From a bacterium (lineage in GTDB: Bacteria > Chloroflexota > Dehalococcoidia > Tepidiformales > Tepidiformaceae), in assembly GCA_003577245.1 (NCBI GenBank), contig QEVS01000006.1:62001-126000 (forward strand): a stretch of 64,000 nucleotides of DNA, read 5' to 3'. Of the stretch, positions 43,994 to 51,852 are shown piece after piece. A program made the translations under genes and the position numbers. Every line of letters starts with the position of its first letter. Position 1 is the stretch's first letter. Under the pieces are notes generated by a model that worked only from the letters and a program-made list of their open reading frames with translations, had not been told where the DNA came from and ran no database searches.

Positions 43994-44790
43994 CCCTGGC
44001 CCCGCCGCGCGAAGGCCGGCGGCCGCTTCTCCATGAACGCCGTCACCGCCTCCCTGTGTTCGGCGCTGGCCCGCGCCTGCGCCAGGGCGACGTTCTCACG
44101 CCCAAGAACCGCCTCCAGGTTGCCCTCCACGGCGTTCTCGATCAGCAGTCTCTTCACCCGGGCCAGCGTCTCGCCCGGCAATGCGGCCACTTCGTTCCCC
44201 AGCGCGATCGCGCGTTCAACAAGCCCCTCCGCGGGCACCACCTCTGTAACGAGCCCCGCTTCGCGCGCCTCCTCCGCGCCCACCATGCGGCCCGTGAGAC
44301 ACCACTCCGTCGCCCGGCCGGTGCCCACGAGCTGCGAGAGAAGGTGCGAGCTGGCCAGCTCGGGGACAAGCCCCATCCGCACGAAGAACATGCCAATGCG
44401 CGCGTTTTCGCTGGCGATGCGAATGTCGAACGGCAGCACCTGGGTTATCCCCACACCCACGGCAGGTCCGTTGATGGCCGCGATCAGCGGCTTGCCCACC
44501 CCCTGGCAGAACGACACCCAGTTCCCCGGCCCTTCTGCAGCCCCACTCCCCGTTGTGCTCGACGCTTCGATCGCCTCCTTGAACGCCGCGATGTCGGCCC
44601 CGGCGCAGAACGCCCTGCCTGCCCCCGTCAGCACGACTGCCCCCACTGAATCGTCGCCCACTGCCCGCTTGATCGCGTCGCGCATCTCGTTGTGCATCTG
44701 CTCTGTCCACGCGTTGAGCCGCTCGGGGCGGTTCATGGTGACGAGCGCGACCGCGCCCCGCTGTTCGTAGGTGATCTGTTCGTAGCTCAT
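43987..44790 (-). CDS. Enoyl-CoA hydratase/isomerase family protein
   Basis: 267 residues. Crotonase oxyanion holes at RAFCAGADIAAF near residue 63 and the conserved GPAVGVGITQVLPFDIRIA region near 110; Glu position follows at VPELASSHLL. A GAGA AEGPG loop is inserted before 80. Acts on an acyl-CoA of unknown chain. Good ribosome site (GCAGGAGG). The second crotonase gene of the window is at 57.5 kb and is not a close copy. Confidence 0.92.
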   Translation of the reverse strand: MSYEQITYEQRGAVALVTMNRPERLNAWTEQMHNEMRDAIKRAVGDDSVGAVVLTGAGRAFCAGADIAAFKEAIEASSTTGSGAAEGPGNWVSFCQGVGKPLIAAINGPAVGVGITQVLPFDIRIASENARIGMFFVRMGLVPELASSHLLSQLVGTGRATEWCLTGRMVGAEEAREAGLVTEVVPAEGLVERAIALGNEVAALPGETLARVKRLLIENAVEGNLEAVLGRENVALAQARASAEHREAVTAFMEKRPPAFARRGQGY

Positions 44791-44900
44791 TCCGGCCTCC
44801 TGCGGTGACGATGCTGAGAGCTTACGTCACCCGGGTCGCTTGTGCGCGGCAACCGGCTATGCCCCTCGCCGCAACCTTGCGTATACTTGGGCTCGTATTC

Positions 44901-45311
44901 ATGGACACCAACCCCCTGCTGCGCAAGGCTCAGGCGGATAACGTCCTCGAACGGGCGGCGTTGCAGCTTCAGCAACTCTTGAAGGAAGCCTGCGCCGAGC
45001 TCCAGCCCTTTCCTTCCTTCCCCAATGCCTTCTTTACCACCGCCATCGAGTGCGACCCCGGTACCCTCGCCGATCCCGAGCGCGGCTGCGTGGTGGTCTG
45101 CGAAGACGGCGAACTCTACGAGCTCGAAATCGGCGTCGACCACGAAGCCATCGAGCTCACCGGCTCCTGGGACCCCGTGACCGCCCGCAAAGAGACCCGC
45201 AAGAAGCTCGACCTCCACCCGCGTGACTACATCATCTACGCCTACAACGGCCTCATGGCAGTCACGGAGCACCTTCTCGAACAGGCCGGCGAACGCGAGG
45301 AAGTGCGATGA
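44901..45311 (+). CDS. Conserved hypothetical protein
   Basis: 136 residues. Begins MDTNPLLRKAQADNVLERAAL, then a mixed alpha/beta domain (TTAIECDPGTLADPERGCVVV, ELYELEIGVDHEAIEL) and a helical end with LDLHPRDYIIYAYNGLMAVTEHLLEQ. I have no function; it looks conserved in character. TATACT lies 13 bases before ATG. It overlaps the TPR gene start by four bases and is therefore coupled to it. Confidence 0.72.
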   Translation: MDTNPLLRKAQADNVLERAALQLQQLLKEACAELQPFPSFPNAFFTTAIECDPGTLADPERGCVVVCEDGELYELEIGVDHEAIELTGSWDPVTARKETRKKLDLHPRDYIIYAYNGLMAVTEHLLEQAGEREEVR

Positions 45312-46600
45312 AACGCCTGCTCAAAGCCCTGCTCCTCCTTTCGCTTGTAGGAGGAGTAGCCCTCGGCGTATGGGTGCTTGTCACGCGGAGGCGCGCAACG
45401 CTCCCGGGCGCCCCCTATGTCCCTCCCGTCACACCCGCGCCTGCGCCGGAGCCTGCGGAGCCCGAAGCGGAACCCGGCGGTCCCGAGCCGGCCGCGCAAG
45501 CACCTCAGCCTGGGGCCGCGGCCGGGACGGAAGTTCAAGCCGCAGCCCCCGCCGAGGCCCCGGCCGAGCCCGAGCCCGAAGTCGCGTGGACCATTGTTGA
45601 GCCTCCACCCGAAGAGCCGGCCGCCCGCCCGGCGCCTTCCGCGGAAGAGCCTTCACCGGCCGAGCCTTCCCCTGCGCTCGCCGAGCCCACGCCCTTTCCG
45701 TCGCCGGTCACGGAACAGGCCCCCATCCATGCCGAAGAGCCCCCGGCGCAGGAGCTCGATGTCGTCACTGCCGCCTTCGAATCACTCGCCGCCGAGGGCG
45801 CCGGGATCGAGCAGGCCGAGGGCGCCGGGATCGAGCAAGCCGAGGCCGCCTTCGGACATCCCGTGGCGCCCCCCTCGCTCCCGCTCACACCCCCGCCCGT
45901 GTCCGCCGGTGAAGACACCGCCCTCCTTGAATCGGTCGAAGAAGTCCTTGCCGATGTTCCTGCAACCCCCATAGGCACCGCCGCCAACCGCACGGCCGAT
46001 TCCTACCTCGACGAGGGAAACGTCTACTTCAACGTCGGCCAGTACCGCCTCGCCATTGAACGGTACTCCAGCGCGCTCGAGCTCTCGCCCGAGATGGTCG
46101 CCGCCTACTACAACCGCGCCAATGCCCACACCCGCTCGGGCGACTACGATGCCGCTCTCGCGGACTACAACCGCTCGCTCGAGCTCAACCCGGGCGATGC
46201 CGATGCTCTCAACAACCGCGGCATGCTCCACCTCTACCGGGCGAACTACGCGGCCGCCCTTCGCGACTTCAACGAGGCGCTCGCAATCGACCCCGCCGAT
46301 ACCACCGTCATGGTGAACCGCGGTCTCGCCCACCTGCACGGCGGCGATGGCGCCGCTGCGTTGGTTGACTTCCAGGAGGCCGTGGCCGTCGACCCGGCAG
46401 ACGCCGCCGCCCACTACGGCGCCGCGCAGGCCTCGGCCATGCTGGCAAACCGCGATTCTGCCCTCCGTCACGTGCGTCGCGCCATTGAGCTGGATAACGC
46501 ATATGCGCGTGAGGCCGCGGGAGACCCCAAGCTCGAGCTCCTCCAGGGTGACGAGGCCTTCATCCGCCTGCTCCGCGAGAGTGGCAGCCGCTCCCGCTGA
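45308..46600 (+). CDS. Membrane-anchored TPR protein with a proline/glutamate-rich linker
   Basis: 430 residues. N-terminal membrane helix (ALLLLSLVGGVALGVWVLVT), then a long Pro/Glu/Ala-rich linker (about 35-215) that contains two tandem copies of an eight-residue unit EGAGIEQA, then four to five TPR units (about 229-410) such as YNRANAHTRSGDYDAALADY and NRGMLHLYRANYAAALRDF. Likely a periplasmic/extracytoplasmic or cell-wall scaffold. Start overlaps the previous gene by ATGA, so the two are coupled. No function assigned. Confidence 0.82.
   Translation: MKRLLKALLLLSLVGGVALGVWVLVTRRRATLPGAPYVPPVTPAPAPEPAEPEAEPGGPEPAAQAPQPGAAAGTEVQAAAPAEAPAEPEPEVAWTIVEPPPEEPAARPAPSAEEPSPAEPSPALAEPTPFPSPVTEQAPIHAEEPPAQELDVVTAAFESLAAEGAGIEQAEGAGIEQAEAAFGHPVAPPSLPLTPPPVSAGEDTALLESVEEVLADVPATPIGTAANRTADSYLDEGNVYFNVGQYRLAIERYSSALELSPEMVAAYYNRANAHTRSGDYDAALADYNRSLELNPGDADALNNRGMLHLYRANYAAALRDFNEALAIDPADTTVMVNRGLAHLHGGDGAAALVDFQEAVAVDPADAAAHYGAAQASAMLANRDSALRHVRRAIELDNAYAREAAGDPKLELLQGDEAFIRLLRESGSRSR
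45794..45841 (+). repeat. 24-base tandem duplication in the TPR gene linker
   Basis: GAGGGCGCCGGGATCGAGCA with GGCC/AGCC endings occurs twice head to tail with one mismatch, encoding EGAGIEQA twice; a third partial copy follows. Confidence 0.85.
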
Positions 46601-46697
46601 CCGGTTCCTGCGAGCGGGACACCGCCCCTTCCGGGCGCGACTGTGCCCTGGCCTGTTGAAAGGTCCGGCCCGTGGGCCTGCGCTTTCGATGGTAACG

Positions 46698-46940
46698 CTA
46701 CGCGCTCAGCCCGGACGCCCATAAGGGGCCTGCCTGGAGGACGAACTCGAACCCCGGCAGCGGCGCGCTCGCTCGCGGCCTCGCTTTTCGCCTCGTCAAC
46801 AGCCGGTTGCGCGAGCCCTCGCGCAGCTTCCGGACGAGCGATGCTTCGAGCCTCACCGAACATGGACCGCATATGCCATGGGTGACAGTTTCGCTTCCCG
46901 TCGCCATCACCTGCCTGCACCACGCGCAAACAACCGTCAT
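46698..46940 (-). CDS. Small CxxC-CxxC zinc-finger protein
   Basis: 80 residues. VCAWCRQVMATGSETVTHGICGPCS is a compact Cys4 finger with the THGICxxC ending that I know from many small unannotated bacterial proteins (shown here as residues 4-27 in two pairs, CAWC and CGPC). A basic tail follows (RKLREGSRNRLLTRRK), which suggests nucleic-acid contact. ATG with GGAAAG six bases upstream. Possibly a regulator or adaptor; function unknown. The frame continues far upstream antisense to the hydrolase gene but that part is not coding. Confidence 0.65.
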   Translation of the reverse strand: MTVVCAWCRQVMATGSETVTHGICGPCSVRLEASLVRKLREGSRNRLLTRRKARPRASAPLPGFEFVLQAGPLWASGLSA

Positions 46941-47060
46941 CACTCTTTCCTTTGCCGGCCCCGCCACGAACGATGTTCGATGGGGCCAATCCTTCCGCCA
47001 ATCGGTGAACACCCTTAAGCATTTAAAGTGTTGCCGGTAGCTCGCGCGCGCCACCGACCC

Positions 47061-47066
47061 TACACT
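47061..47066 (+). promoter_or_regulatory. -10 element of a leaderless promoter (alpha/beta hydrolase)
   Basis: TACACT ends six bases before ATG; no ribosome site is visible. Confidence 0.55.
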
Positions 47067-47072
47067 GCCCTC

Positions 47073-47909
47073 ATGCCCGGGTTCGAACGCGATGGTGTCA
47101 CGATCAACTACTTCACCCGTGGCGACCCCTCCACGCCCCCGGTCCTGCTGCTCCATGCCTTCGCCTCCGACGGCCGCATGTGGAGCCCCGTTGCCGAAGA
47201 GCTCTCGAGCGCGTTCTTTGTGGTTGTTCCCGACCTGCGCGGGCACGGCCGCAGCACCGCTCCCGAAGACCCCGCTGCCTATCACATGGAAGTGCTTGCT
47301 GCTGATGCCGCTGCCCTTCTCGACCACGTGGGCCTCGACCTGTGCGCCGTGGTGGGGTGCGGCTTTGGAGGTATGGTCGCGCTCCAGTTCGCCGTCACCT
47401 GGCCGGGACGCCTCGCCGGCCTGGTCGTGAGCGACACCTCCCCTGCCGCCGAAAGCGACCGTTACGACGAGCCCTTTCGCGAAGCTGACCGCGGCCATCT
47501 CGCCGCCGAAGAGATTGTCCGCACTTACGGGGTGGCGGGCCTGGCGCGCAGGGAAGCGGCGCCCATTGGCGACCCCTTTCTCGCGGACGGCCTCCGCAAT
47601 CACTACACCACCCTTGACTCGAACGGTTACCTCGGCTGCGCGCAGGCGCGGCGCCGGCGTCCTGACCTGATTCCCCTCCTTCGCGAGAAGATCACCTGCC
47701 CCGTTCTCCTCTGTTCCGGCGCCACCGACCCGGCCGCGGCCGGCATGCGCGTTATCAGCGAGGAATTGCCCTCGGCCCGCGTCCTCACCTTCAAGAACAC
47801 CGGGCATGCCGTTCCTGTTCACCGCCCCGGCCCGTTTGCCGATGCCGTCCTGCGCTTCTTCCGCGATATCGAGCAGGGCAATCCCACCGGCGGCCACCGC
47901 ACCGTCTGA
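47073..47909 (+). CDS. Alpha/beta-fold hydrolase
   Basis: 278 residues. Domain start FERDGVTINYFTRGDPS, oxyanion region LLHAFASDGRMWSPVA, VVPDLRGHGRS near 70. At the nucleophile elbow the usual G-x-S-x-G reads VVGCGFGGM, with Cys in place of Ser, as in dienelactone-hydrolase-type enzymes. Acid and His near GATDPAAAG and NTGHAVP. Hydrolase of an ester or lactone; substrate unknown. Leaderless-type promoter. Confidence 0.88.
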   Translation: MPGFERDGVTINYFTRGDPSTPPVLLLHAFASDGRMWSPVAEELSSAFFVVVPDLRGHGRSTAPEDPAAYHMEVLAADAAALLDHVGLDLCAVVGCGFGGMVALQFAVTWPGRLAGLVVSDTSPAAESDRYDEPFREADRGHLAAEEIVRTYGVAGLARREAAPIGDPFLADGLRNHYTTLDSNGYLGCAQARRRRPDLIPLLREKITCPVLLCSGATDPAAAGMRVISEELPSARVLTFKNTGHAVPVHRPGPFADAVLRFFRDIEQGNPTGGHRTV

Positions 47910-47974
47910 CCTCACCGACGCAAGGCCGGCTTTCTGCTAACCTCGATCGTTACATCAGCCCTCCGGGAGCAGGA

Positions 47975-48730
47975 ATGACTTCAAACGTCAACGGCTACGT
48001 GCCCTCTTCAGCCATGGTCGTGGTCGCACACCCCGATGACGCCGAGTTCATGGTCGCGGGCACCGTGGCCCGGTGGGCCCTCCAGGGCGCAGAGATCACC
48101 TACGTCGTCATCACCAAGGGCGATAAAGGCAGCGAAGACCCCGAAATGACCCCCTCGCGCCTGACCGTCATCCGCGAGGCCGAACAGCGCGCCGCCGGGG
48201 CGGTCCTGGGTGTGCGCAACTTCGAGTTCATGGGCTATGAAGATGGCTACCTGCAGCACACTCTCGAACTCCGCCGCGACATCACCCGCCTCATCCGCAA
48301 ATACCGGCCCGAAGTCGTCATGTGCTTCGACCCCACCAGCCGCTTCATCAGCGACTTCTACCCCAACCATCCCGACCACCGCGCCAGCGGAGACGCGACG
48401 GTCGATGCTGTCTTCCCCAGCGCTCGCGACCGGCTCACCTTCCCCGAGCTTCTCACCGATGGCCTCCAGCCCCACAAGGTGAAGCAGCTCTGGCTGGGCA
48501 ACGCCAACCAGCCGAACACCTGGGTCGATATCGCCGAGACCCTCGACCTCAAGCGCCAGGCGCTCCTCAAGCACCCGAGCCAGCTCGATGAAGATATCGC
48601 CAGCTTCGCCGAACAGTTCGCCCGCTGGTCCGCCCAGGGGCAGGAGATGATGTTCGCCGAATCATTCCGGCGCATCATCTTCGACGAGCCTTTCGCGACT
48701 CCGGCCACTCGCGCCACCGGCCGCGTCTGA
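47975..48730 (+). CDS. PIG-L/LmbE family N-acetylglucosaminyl deacetylase
   Basis: 251 residues. Zinc motif AHPDDAEFMVAG near the N-terminus (H-P-D-D-E type) and HPDHRASGDATVDAV near residue 130. Deacetylates N-acetylglucosamine-linked substrates; the family includes BshB and MshB of the bacillithiol and mycothiol pathways, but this protein cannot be assigned to either without the other genes. Shine-Dalgarno GGGAGCAGGA before ATG. Confidence 0.92.
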   Translation: MTSNVNGYVPSSAMVVVAHPDDAEFMVAGTVARWALQGAEITYVVITKGDKGSEDPEMTPSRLTVIREAEQRAAGAVLGVRNFEFMGYEDGYLQHTLELRRDITRLIRKYRPEVVMCFDPTSRFISDFYPNHPDHRASGDATVDAVFPSARDRLTFPELLTDGLQPHKVKQLWLGNANQPNTWVDIAETLDLKRQALLKHPSQLDEDIASFAEQFARWSAQGQEMMFAESFRRIIFDEPFATPATRATGRV

Positions 48731-48769
48731 ACCGGGCGTCCCCCTCGCGCAGGCGGCGCCTCCCGCTCC

Positions 48770-49696
48770 CTACTCCTCTCCCGGCCGGGGCTCCTGCGTC
48801 CCCGCAAGATGGTGGAAGGCGCTGTTGAAGACCGCGTAGGCCCCGCAGCGCGTGCAATCAACGTCGTTCCCGTAGCAGCAGAACGTCCGCTCGAAGTTCC
48901 CGCCCTCGCCCATGTAGAGCGGCAGCATGTTCCGCATCAGGCAGTTCTCGCCGTGCTCGCCGGTAAACTGCAAGCACCGGTCCGAGAACATCATCTCCAG
49001 CGCGCCCACGTTCGATTTCACCAGGCGCGGGTACTTCTCCTTCATGGCGATCACCCGCCGCACCACAGGGTCGCGTTCGCGGAGGTCGTCCCAGGCCAGC
49101 GTTCCGTGCTCGTCATGTGAAGGAACGTAGAACGTGAAGGCCACCCCGGTTATCGGCCAGTCCTTCACCGTCTCCACGAACTCTTCGATTCCCGGCGCGT
49201 TCTGCTTCGTGATTGTCATCTGCAGCATCACGATCGTCCCATCGCCCGGGTCCCGCGCGAAGACGGATTCGCGCACCTTCTGAAACACACCCTGCCCGCG
49301 AATGGCATCGTTCAGCGGCTCGGGCCCATCCAGCGAGACCGTCACCAGGTGTCCCGGCACCGAAGGAATCCCGTAAGTCCCGTTGGTGACAATGGAACCG
49401 TTCTCGAAGAGCTCAATTGCCTCCAGCACCAGCTTCTTGCGTATCATCGGCTCGCCACCCATGAACAGCATGGAGCGGATGCCGTGCCGGTCGCGCAGCG
49501 CCCGCAGCTGCGCCAGCATCGTGGCGTCGTCCATCTTGTCCTTTGGACGGTTCGGGTTGTCCGCCCGGAAGACGAAGCAGTGGCTGCACGAAAGGTTGCA
49601 GATGTTGGTGACGTTTACCAGCGCTGCCCCGAATTGCCTGTCGCCGAAGTCGGTCGCTTCCCGCAAAGGGAGATTGGCGGTTGCGCGCGATGTCAT
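48770..49696 (-). CDS. Radical SAM protein with a C-terminal Cys-rich segment
   Basis: 308 residues. ALVNVTNICNLSCSHCFVF holds the CxxxCxxC cluster (CNLSCSHC), followed by SMLFMGGEPMIR (GGEP motif), VTVSLDGPEPLNDAI and a C-terminal second Cys region: DRCLQFTGEHGENCLM, then FCCYGNDVDCTRCGAYAV, a SPASM/twitch-like set that may bind further Fe-S. Substrate unknown. It lies 65 bases after a sulfur-carrier gene on the same strand, so the two may act together. Good Shine-Dalgarno (GGAGGGG). Confidence 0.9.
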   Translation of the reverse strand: MTSRATANLPLREATDFGDRQFGAALVNVTNICNLSCSHCFVFRADNPNRPKDKMDDATMLAQLRALRDRHGIRSMLFMGGEPMIRKKLVLEAIELFENGSIVTNGTYGIPSVPGHLVTVSLDGPEPLNDAIRGQGVFQKVRESVFARDPGDGTIVMLQMTITKQNAPGIEEFVETVKDWPITGVAFTFYVPSHDEHGTLAWDDLRERDPVVRRVIAMKEKYPRLVKSNVGALEMMFSDRCLQFTGEHGENCLMRNMLPLYMGEGGNFERTFCCYGNDVDCTRCGAYAVFNSAFHHLAGTQEPRPGEE

Positions 49697-49761
49697 TACA
49701 GCCCCTCCGGCCGTTCTTGGAGCAACTCTACCATGACGCGACTCGCCCCGGGCCCGCGCCG

Positions 49762-50001
49762 CTACCCGCCCTGGATGCTGACAAGGAACTCCAGCTGGTC
49801 GCCGTCCTGGAGGGGAGTATCGCGGCGGGCCCCGGCTTCATTGACGACCGCCATCACCGCCTCCGCGTCGGTCTCCGAAAATCCCTCGCCGAGGAAGACA
49901 TCAAGCGGGGTCAATCCTTCGCGCCATTCGACGGAAGTCTCCGCCTGCTTCGAACGCGTACGTTTCACCAGCGTGGGAAACCACCTCACCTTGATCGTCA
50001 T
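49762..50001 (-). CDS. MoaD/ThiS-family sulfur-carrier protein
   Basis: 79 residues, beta-grasp: MTIKVRWFPTLVKRTR at the start, then a core with FLGEGFSETDAEAVMAVVNE and ending DGDQLEFLVSIQGG. C-terminal GG is the thiocarboxylation site. It is unlike the carrier at 8.1 kb (different length and sequence), so the window has two separate systems. Followed by the radical SAM gene. No molybdopterin genes are near. Leaderless-type promoter with a good -35. Confidence 0.85.
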   Translation of the reverse strand: MTIKVRWFPTLVKRTRSKQAETSVEWREGLTPLDVFLGEGFSETDAEAVMAVVNEAGARRDTPLQDGDQLEFLVSIQGG

Positions 50002-50007
50002 GAATCG

Positions 50008-50036
50008 AGATTACCCGCCCTGCTCTCGCCCTGTCA
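50008..50036 (-). promoter_or_regulatory. Leaderless promoter of the sulfur-carrier gene
   Basis: On the minus strand GTGACA and TAATCT are 18 bases apart, and TAATCT ends six bases before ATG. This is the leaderless candidate with the best -35. Confidence 0.65.
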
Positions 50037-50059
50037 CCGGCCGGCCGTAACTCCAGCTC

Positions 50060-50548
50060 TCAGTAAGTCCCATCGCGCGTCGGCAGGGGGGTGTATCCCT
50101 TGTTGGCAAGTGCTGCCGTGAGCGTCACGTTGTGCACGACCACCGTCTGCTGCCATCCCACGGTGGTCGTGGCCGCCCTGCCATCCACCCCGGCGCCGGG
50201 CGCGAAGTAAAGGACTACCTGCCGCCCTGCCGCCCCGCAGCCCTTGGTCTGCTGGTCGCTGTGGACGCTCACGCGATAGACGACCTTCCCCTCCGAGCTG
50301 AGCACAACATCGTAGGCCGGGTCGTTGGAGCAGACCTGCATCTTCGTCCCGTCGGTCACAAGCGCAATCACACGCTGCCCCGGAGTGGCGCCCGGAGCGT
50401 CGCCGTACACCGTCATCGGGATTGCCGGGGGCGGAGTCTCAGCCTGCGCCGAGGCGCCCATGCTGAAGACCACCAGCGTCCCCAGCAACAGGGCAACCCG
50501 GTGTGCCTTCCGCCTGTCAACCAGTGACCGCAATCGCGCCTGCACCAT
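50060..50548 (-). CDS. Secreted protein, paralogue of the next gene
   Basis: 162 residues with a signal peptide (VALLLGTLVVFSMGASAQAE). Mature part: IPMTVYGDAPGATPGQRVIA, two cysteines (VCSNDP and KGCGAAG), VVLYFAPGAGVDGRAATT and a tail ending GYTPLPTRDGTY. The pattern is shared with the adjacent gene, which shows YGAAPG, GCGTPG, LYFAPS and ends TTRDGLYY, so the two come from a duplication. Probably surface-exposed; function unknown. GAGG lies six bases before the ATG. Confidence 0.75.
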   Translation of the reverse strand: MVQARLRSLVDRRKAHRVALLLGTLVVFSMGASAQAETPPPAIPMTVYGDAPGATPGQRVIALVTDGTKMQVCSNDPAYDVVLSSEGKVVYRVSVHSDQQTKGCGAAGRQVVLYFAPGAGVDGRAATTTVGWQQTVVVHNVTLTAALANKGYTPLPTRDGTY

Positions 50549-50611
50549 GAGCAGCCTCGCTCCTTGTCGCAACTGTGGCCCTCAGGCCGGTTCCCGGGGC
50601 TTCCGGGCTTC

Positions 50612-51106
50612 CTAGTAGTATAGCCCGTCCCTTGTGGTCACCGGCGCGTAGCCGGCAATGGGCAGCGGGCTGCCCGGGGTGACGTCGACCTTCGCCGAGC
50701 CCACGTTCCAGGTGACGTTGGCGGTTGCCGTGCGCCCCCCGGATGTTGGCGTGGACGGTGCGAAGTAGAGCGCAAGCGATAGGCTCGCCCCCGGCGTACC
50801 GCAGCCCGGAGCCTGCGAGCTGGCGTAGACGTCCACCACGTAGTACGTGGACCCTCCGTCGCTCACGACGGTCCCGCGCCCGCAGTAGGTGCCGTTAGCG
50901 TTATTGGTGATGGTGACCGAGGTGCCGCCCGCCACTCCCGGGGCAGCGCCATAGAGCACGAGGGGCGGCCCCGGGGGCACGCTCCCGGCCGCGCTCGCCG
51001 TTCTGTCGAGCCTGCCGGTGCCCGGCATCATGGAGAAGAAAGTAGCTGGCAGTGCGGCCAGGACCGCGCTCACCAGCACCAGGCCAACAATCAGTGGTCG
51101 CTTCAT
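50612..51106 (-). CDS. Secreted protein, paralogue of the preceding gene
   Basis: 164 residues with signal peptide (LIVGLVLVSAVLAALPATFF). Mature part: LVLYGAAPGVAGGTSVTITN, Cys in TYCGRGT and GCGTPGAS, ALYFAPSTPTSGGRTATAN, tail PIAGYAPVTTRDGLYY. Same architecture as its neighbour on the same strand, 64 bases between them. The two Cys probably form a disulfide outside the cell. ATG with GGAG four bases upstream. No recognised family. Confidence 0.75.
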   Translation of the reverse strand: MKRPLIVGLVLVSAVLAALPATFFSMMPGTGRLDRTASAAGSVPPGPPLVLYGAAPGVAGGTSVTITNNANGTYCGRGTVVSDGGSTYYVVDVYASSQAPGCGTPGASLSLALYFAPSTPTSGGRTATANVTWNVGSAKVDVTPGSPLPIAGYAPVTTRDGLYY

Positions 51107-51261
51107 GGAGTCTCCGTCAACGGAAGCCGGCTTCTCCGCCTTCCCTTCTGAAGGCAAGCGTAGGTGCGCCCACATATGAGAGCAACCCAACTTCCGCCTT
51201 GGCCGGTCCCTCATCACACTGTTTACTGAGAGTTTACAGCCGCTTGCCCACCGGGAGACCT

Positions 51262-51852
51262 ATGCCCGCGCTTGCCGCCTTCCGCGCAACCATCGCGCCC
51301 GTTGTCCGCCCCTTCCGGCGGTTCGACTGGTGGCCGCGCACTCGCCGCCGCTGGCGCTACCTTCACCACGGGATGGCCGGCATCACCGCCGAGCTGCGGA
51401 CCGCTCCTTCCGGGCACGTCTCCATCCTGCGCCAGTTTGGCGCCACTGTCGGCCATGACGTTTCCATCCCGGGCCCCCTGCTCATCGTCAACGCGGCCAA
51501 CAGCCTGGGCCACCTCGCCATCGGGAACGGCGTCCACATCGGCGCCGATACACTCATCGACCTCGCCTGTCCCGTCACAATCGAGGATTATGCGACCATC
51601 TCCATGCGCTCGACCATCATCACCCACATCGACGTCGGCCCCGGCCCGCTGAAGGATCGGCGCCCCCGGGCGGAGGGCCCCGTCAGCATCGGCAGGGGCG
51701 CCTACCTGGGCGCCGGGGCCACCATCCTGCACGGGGTGTCGGTCGGCGCCGAAGCAACGATTGGCGCCCATGCCCTTGTCGACCACGACGTACCGGCAGG
51801 GGCCACCGTGGCGTCTCCGCGCGCGCGCCTCGTCGCCGGAAAGGTCGACTGA
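51262..51852 (+). CDS. Left-handed beta-helix (hexapeptide) acyltransferase
   Basis: 196 residues. A basic N-terminus (RPFRRFDWWPRTRRRWRYL) precedes hexapeptide repeats: GNGVHIGADTLIDLACPVTIEDYATIS, HIDVGPGPL and SIGRGAYLGAGATILHGVSVGAEATIGAHALV, the LbH fold of CoA-dependent O-acetyltransferases (shown in shortened form: VHIGADTLID and AYLGAGATIL). Acceptor is likely a sugar, since the next gene, overlapping by one base, is a glycosyltransferase-like gene. GGGAGACC before ATG. Confidence 0.87.
   Translation: MPALAAFRATIAPVVRPFRRFDWWPRTRRRWRYLHHGMAGITAELRTAPSGHVSILRQFGATVGHDVSIPGPLLIVNAANSLGHLAIGNGVHIGADTLIDLACPVTIEDYATISMRSTIITHIDVGPGPLKDRRPRAEGPVSIGRGAYLGAGATILHGVSVGAEATIGAHALVDHDVPAGATVASPRARLVAGKVD

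Noticed and set aside
46941-47915. Upstream part of the minus-strand frame that ends with the CxxC protein
   Set aside because: Antisense to the alpha/beta hydrolase and without protein character; only the last 80 codons are kept.
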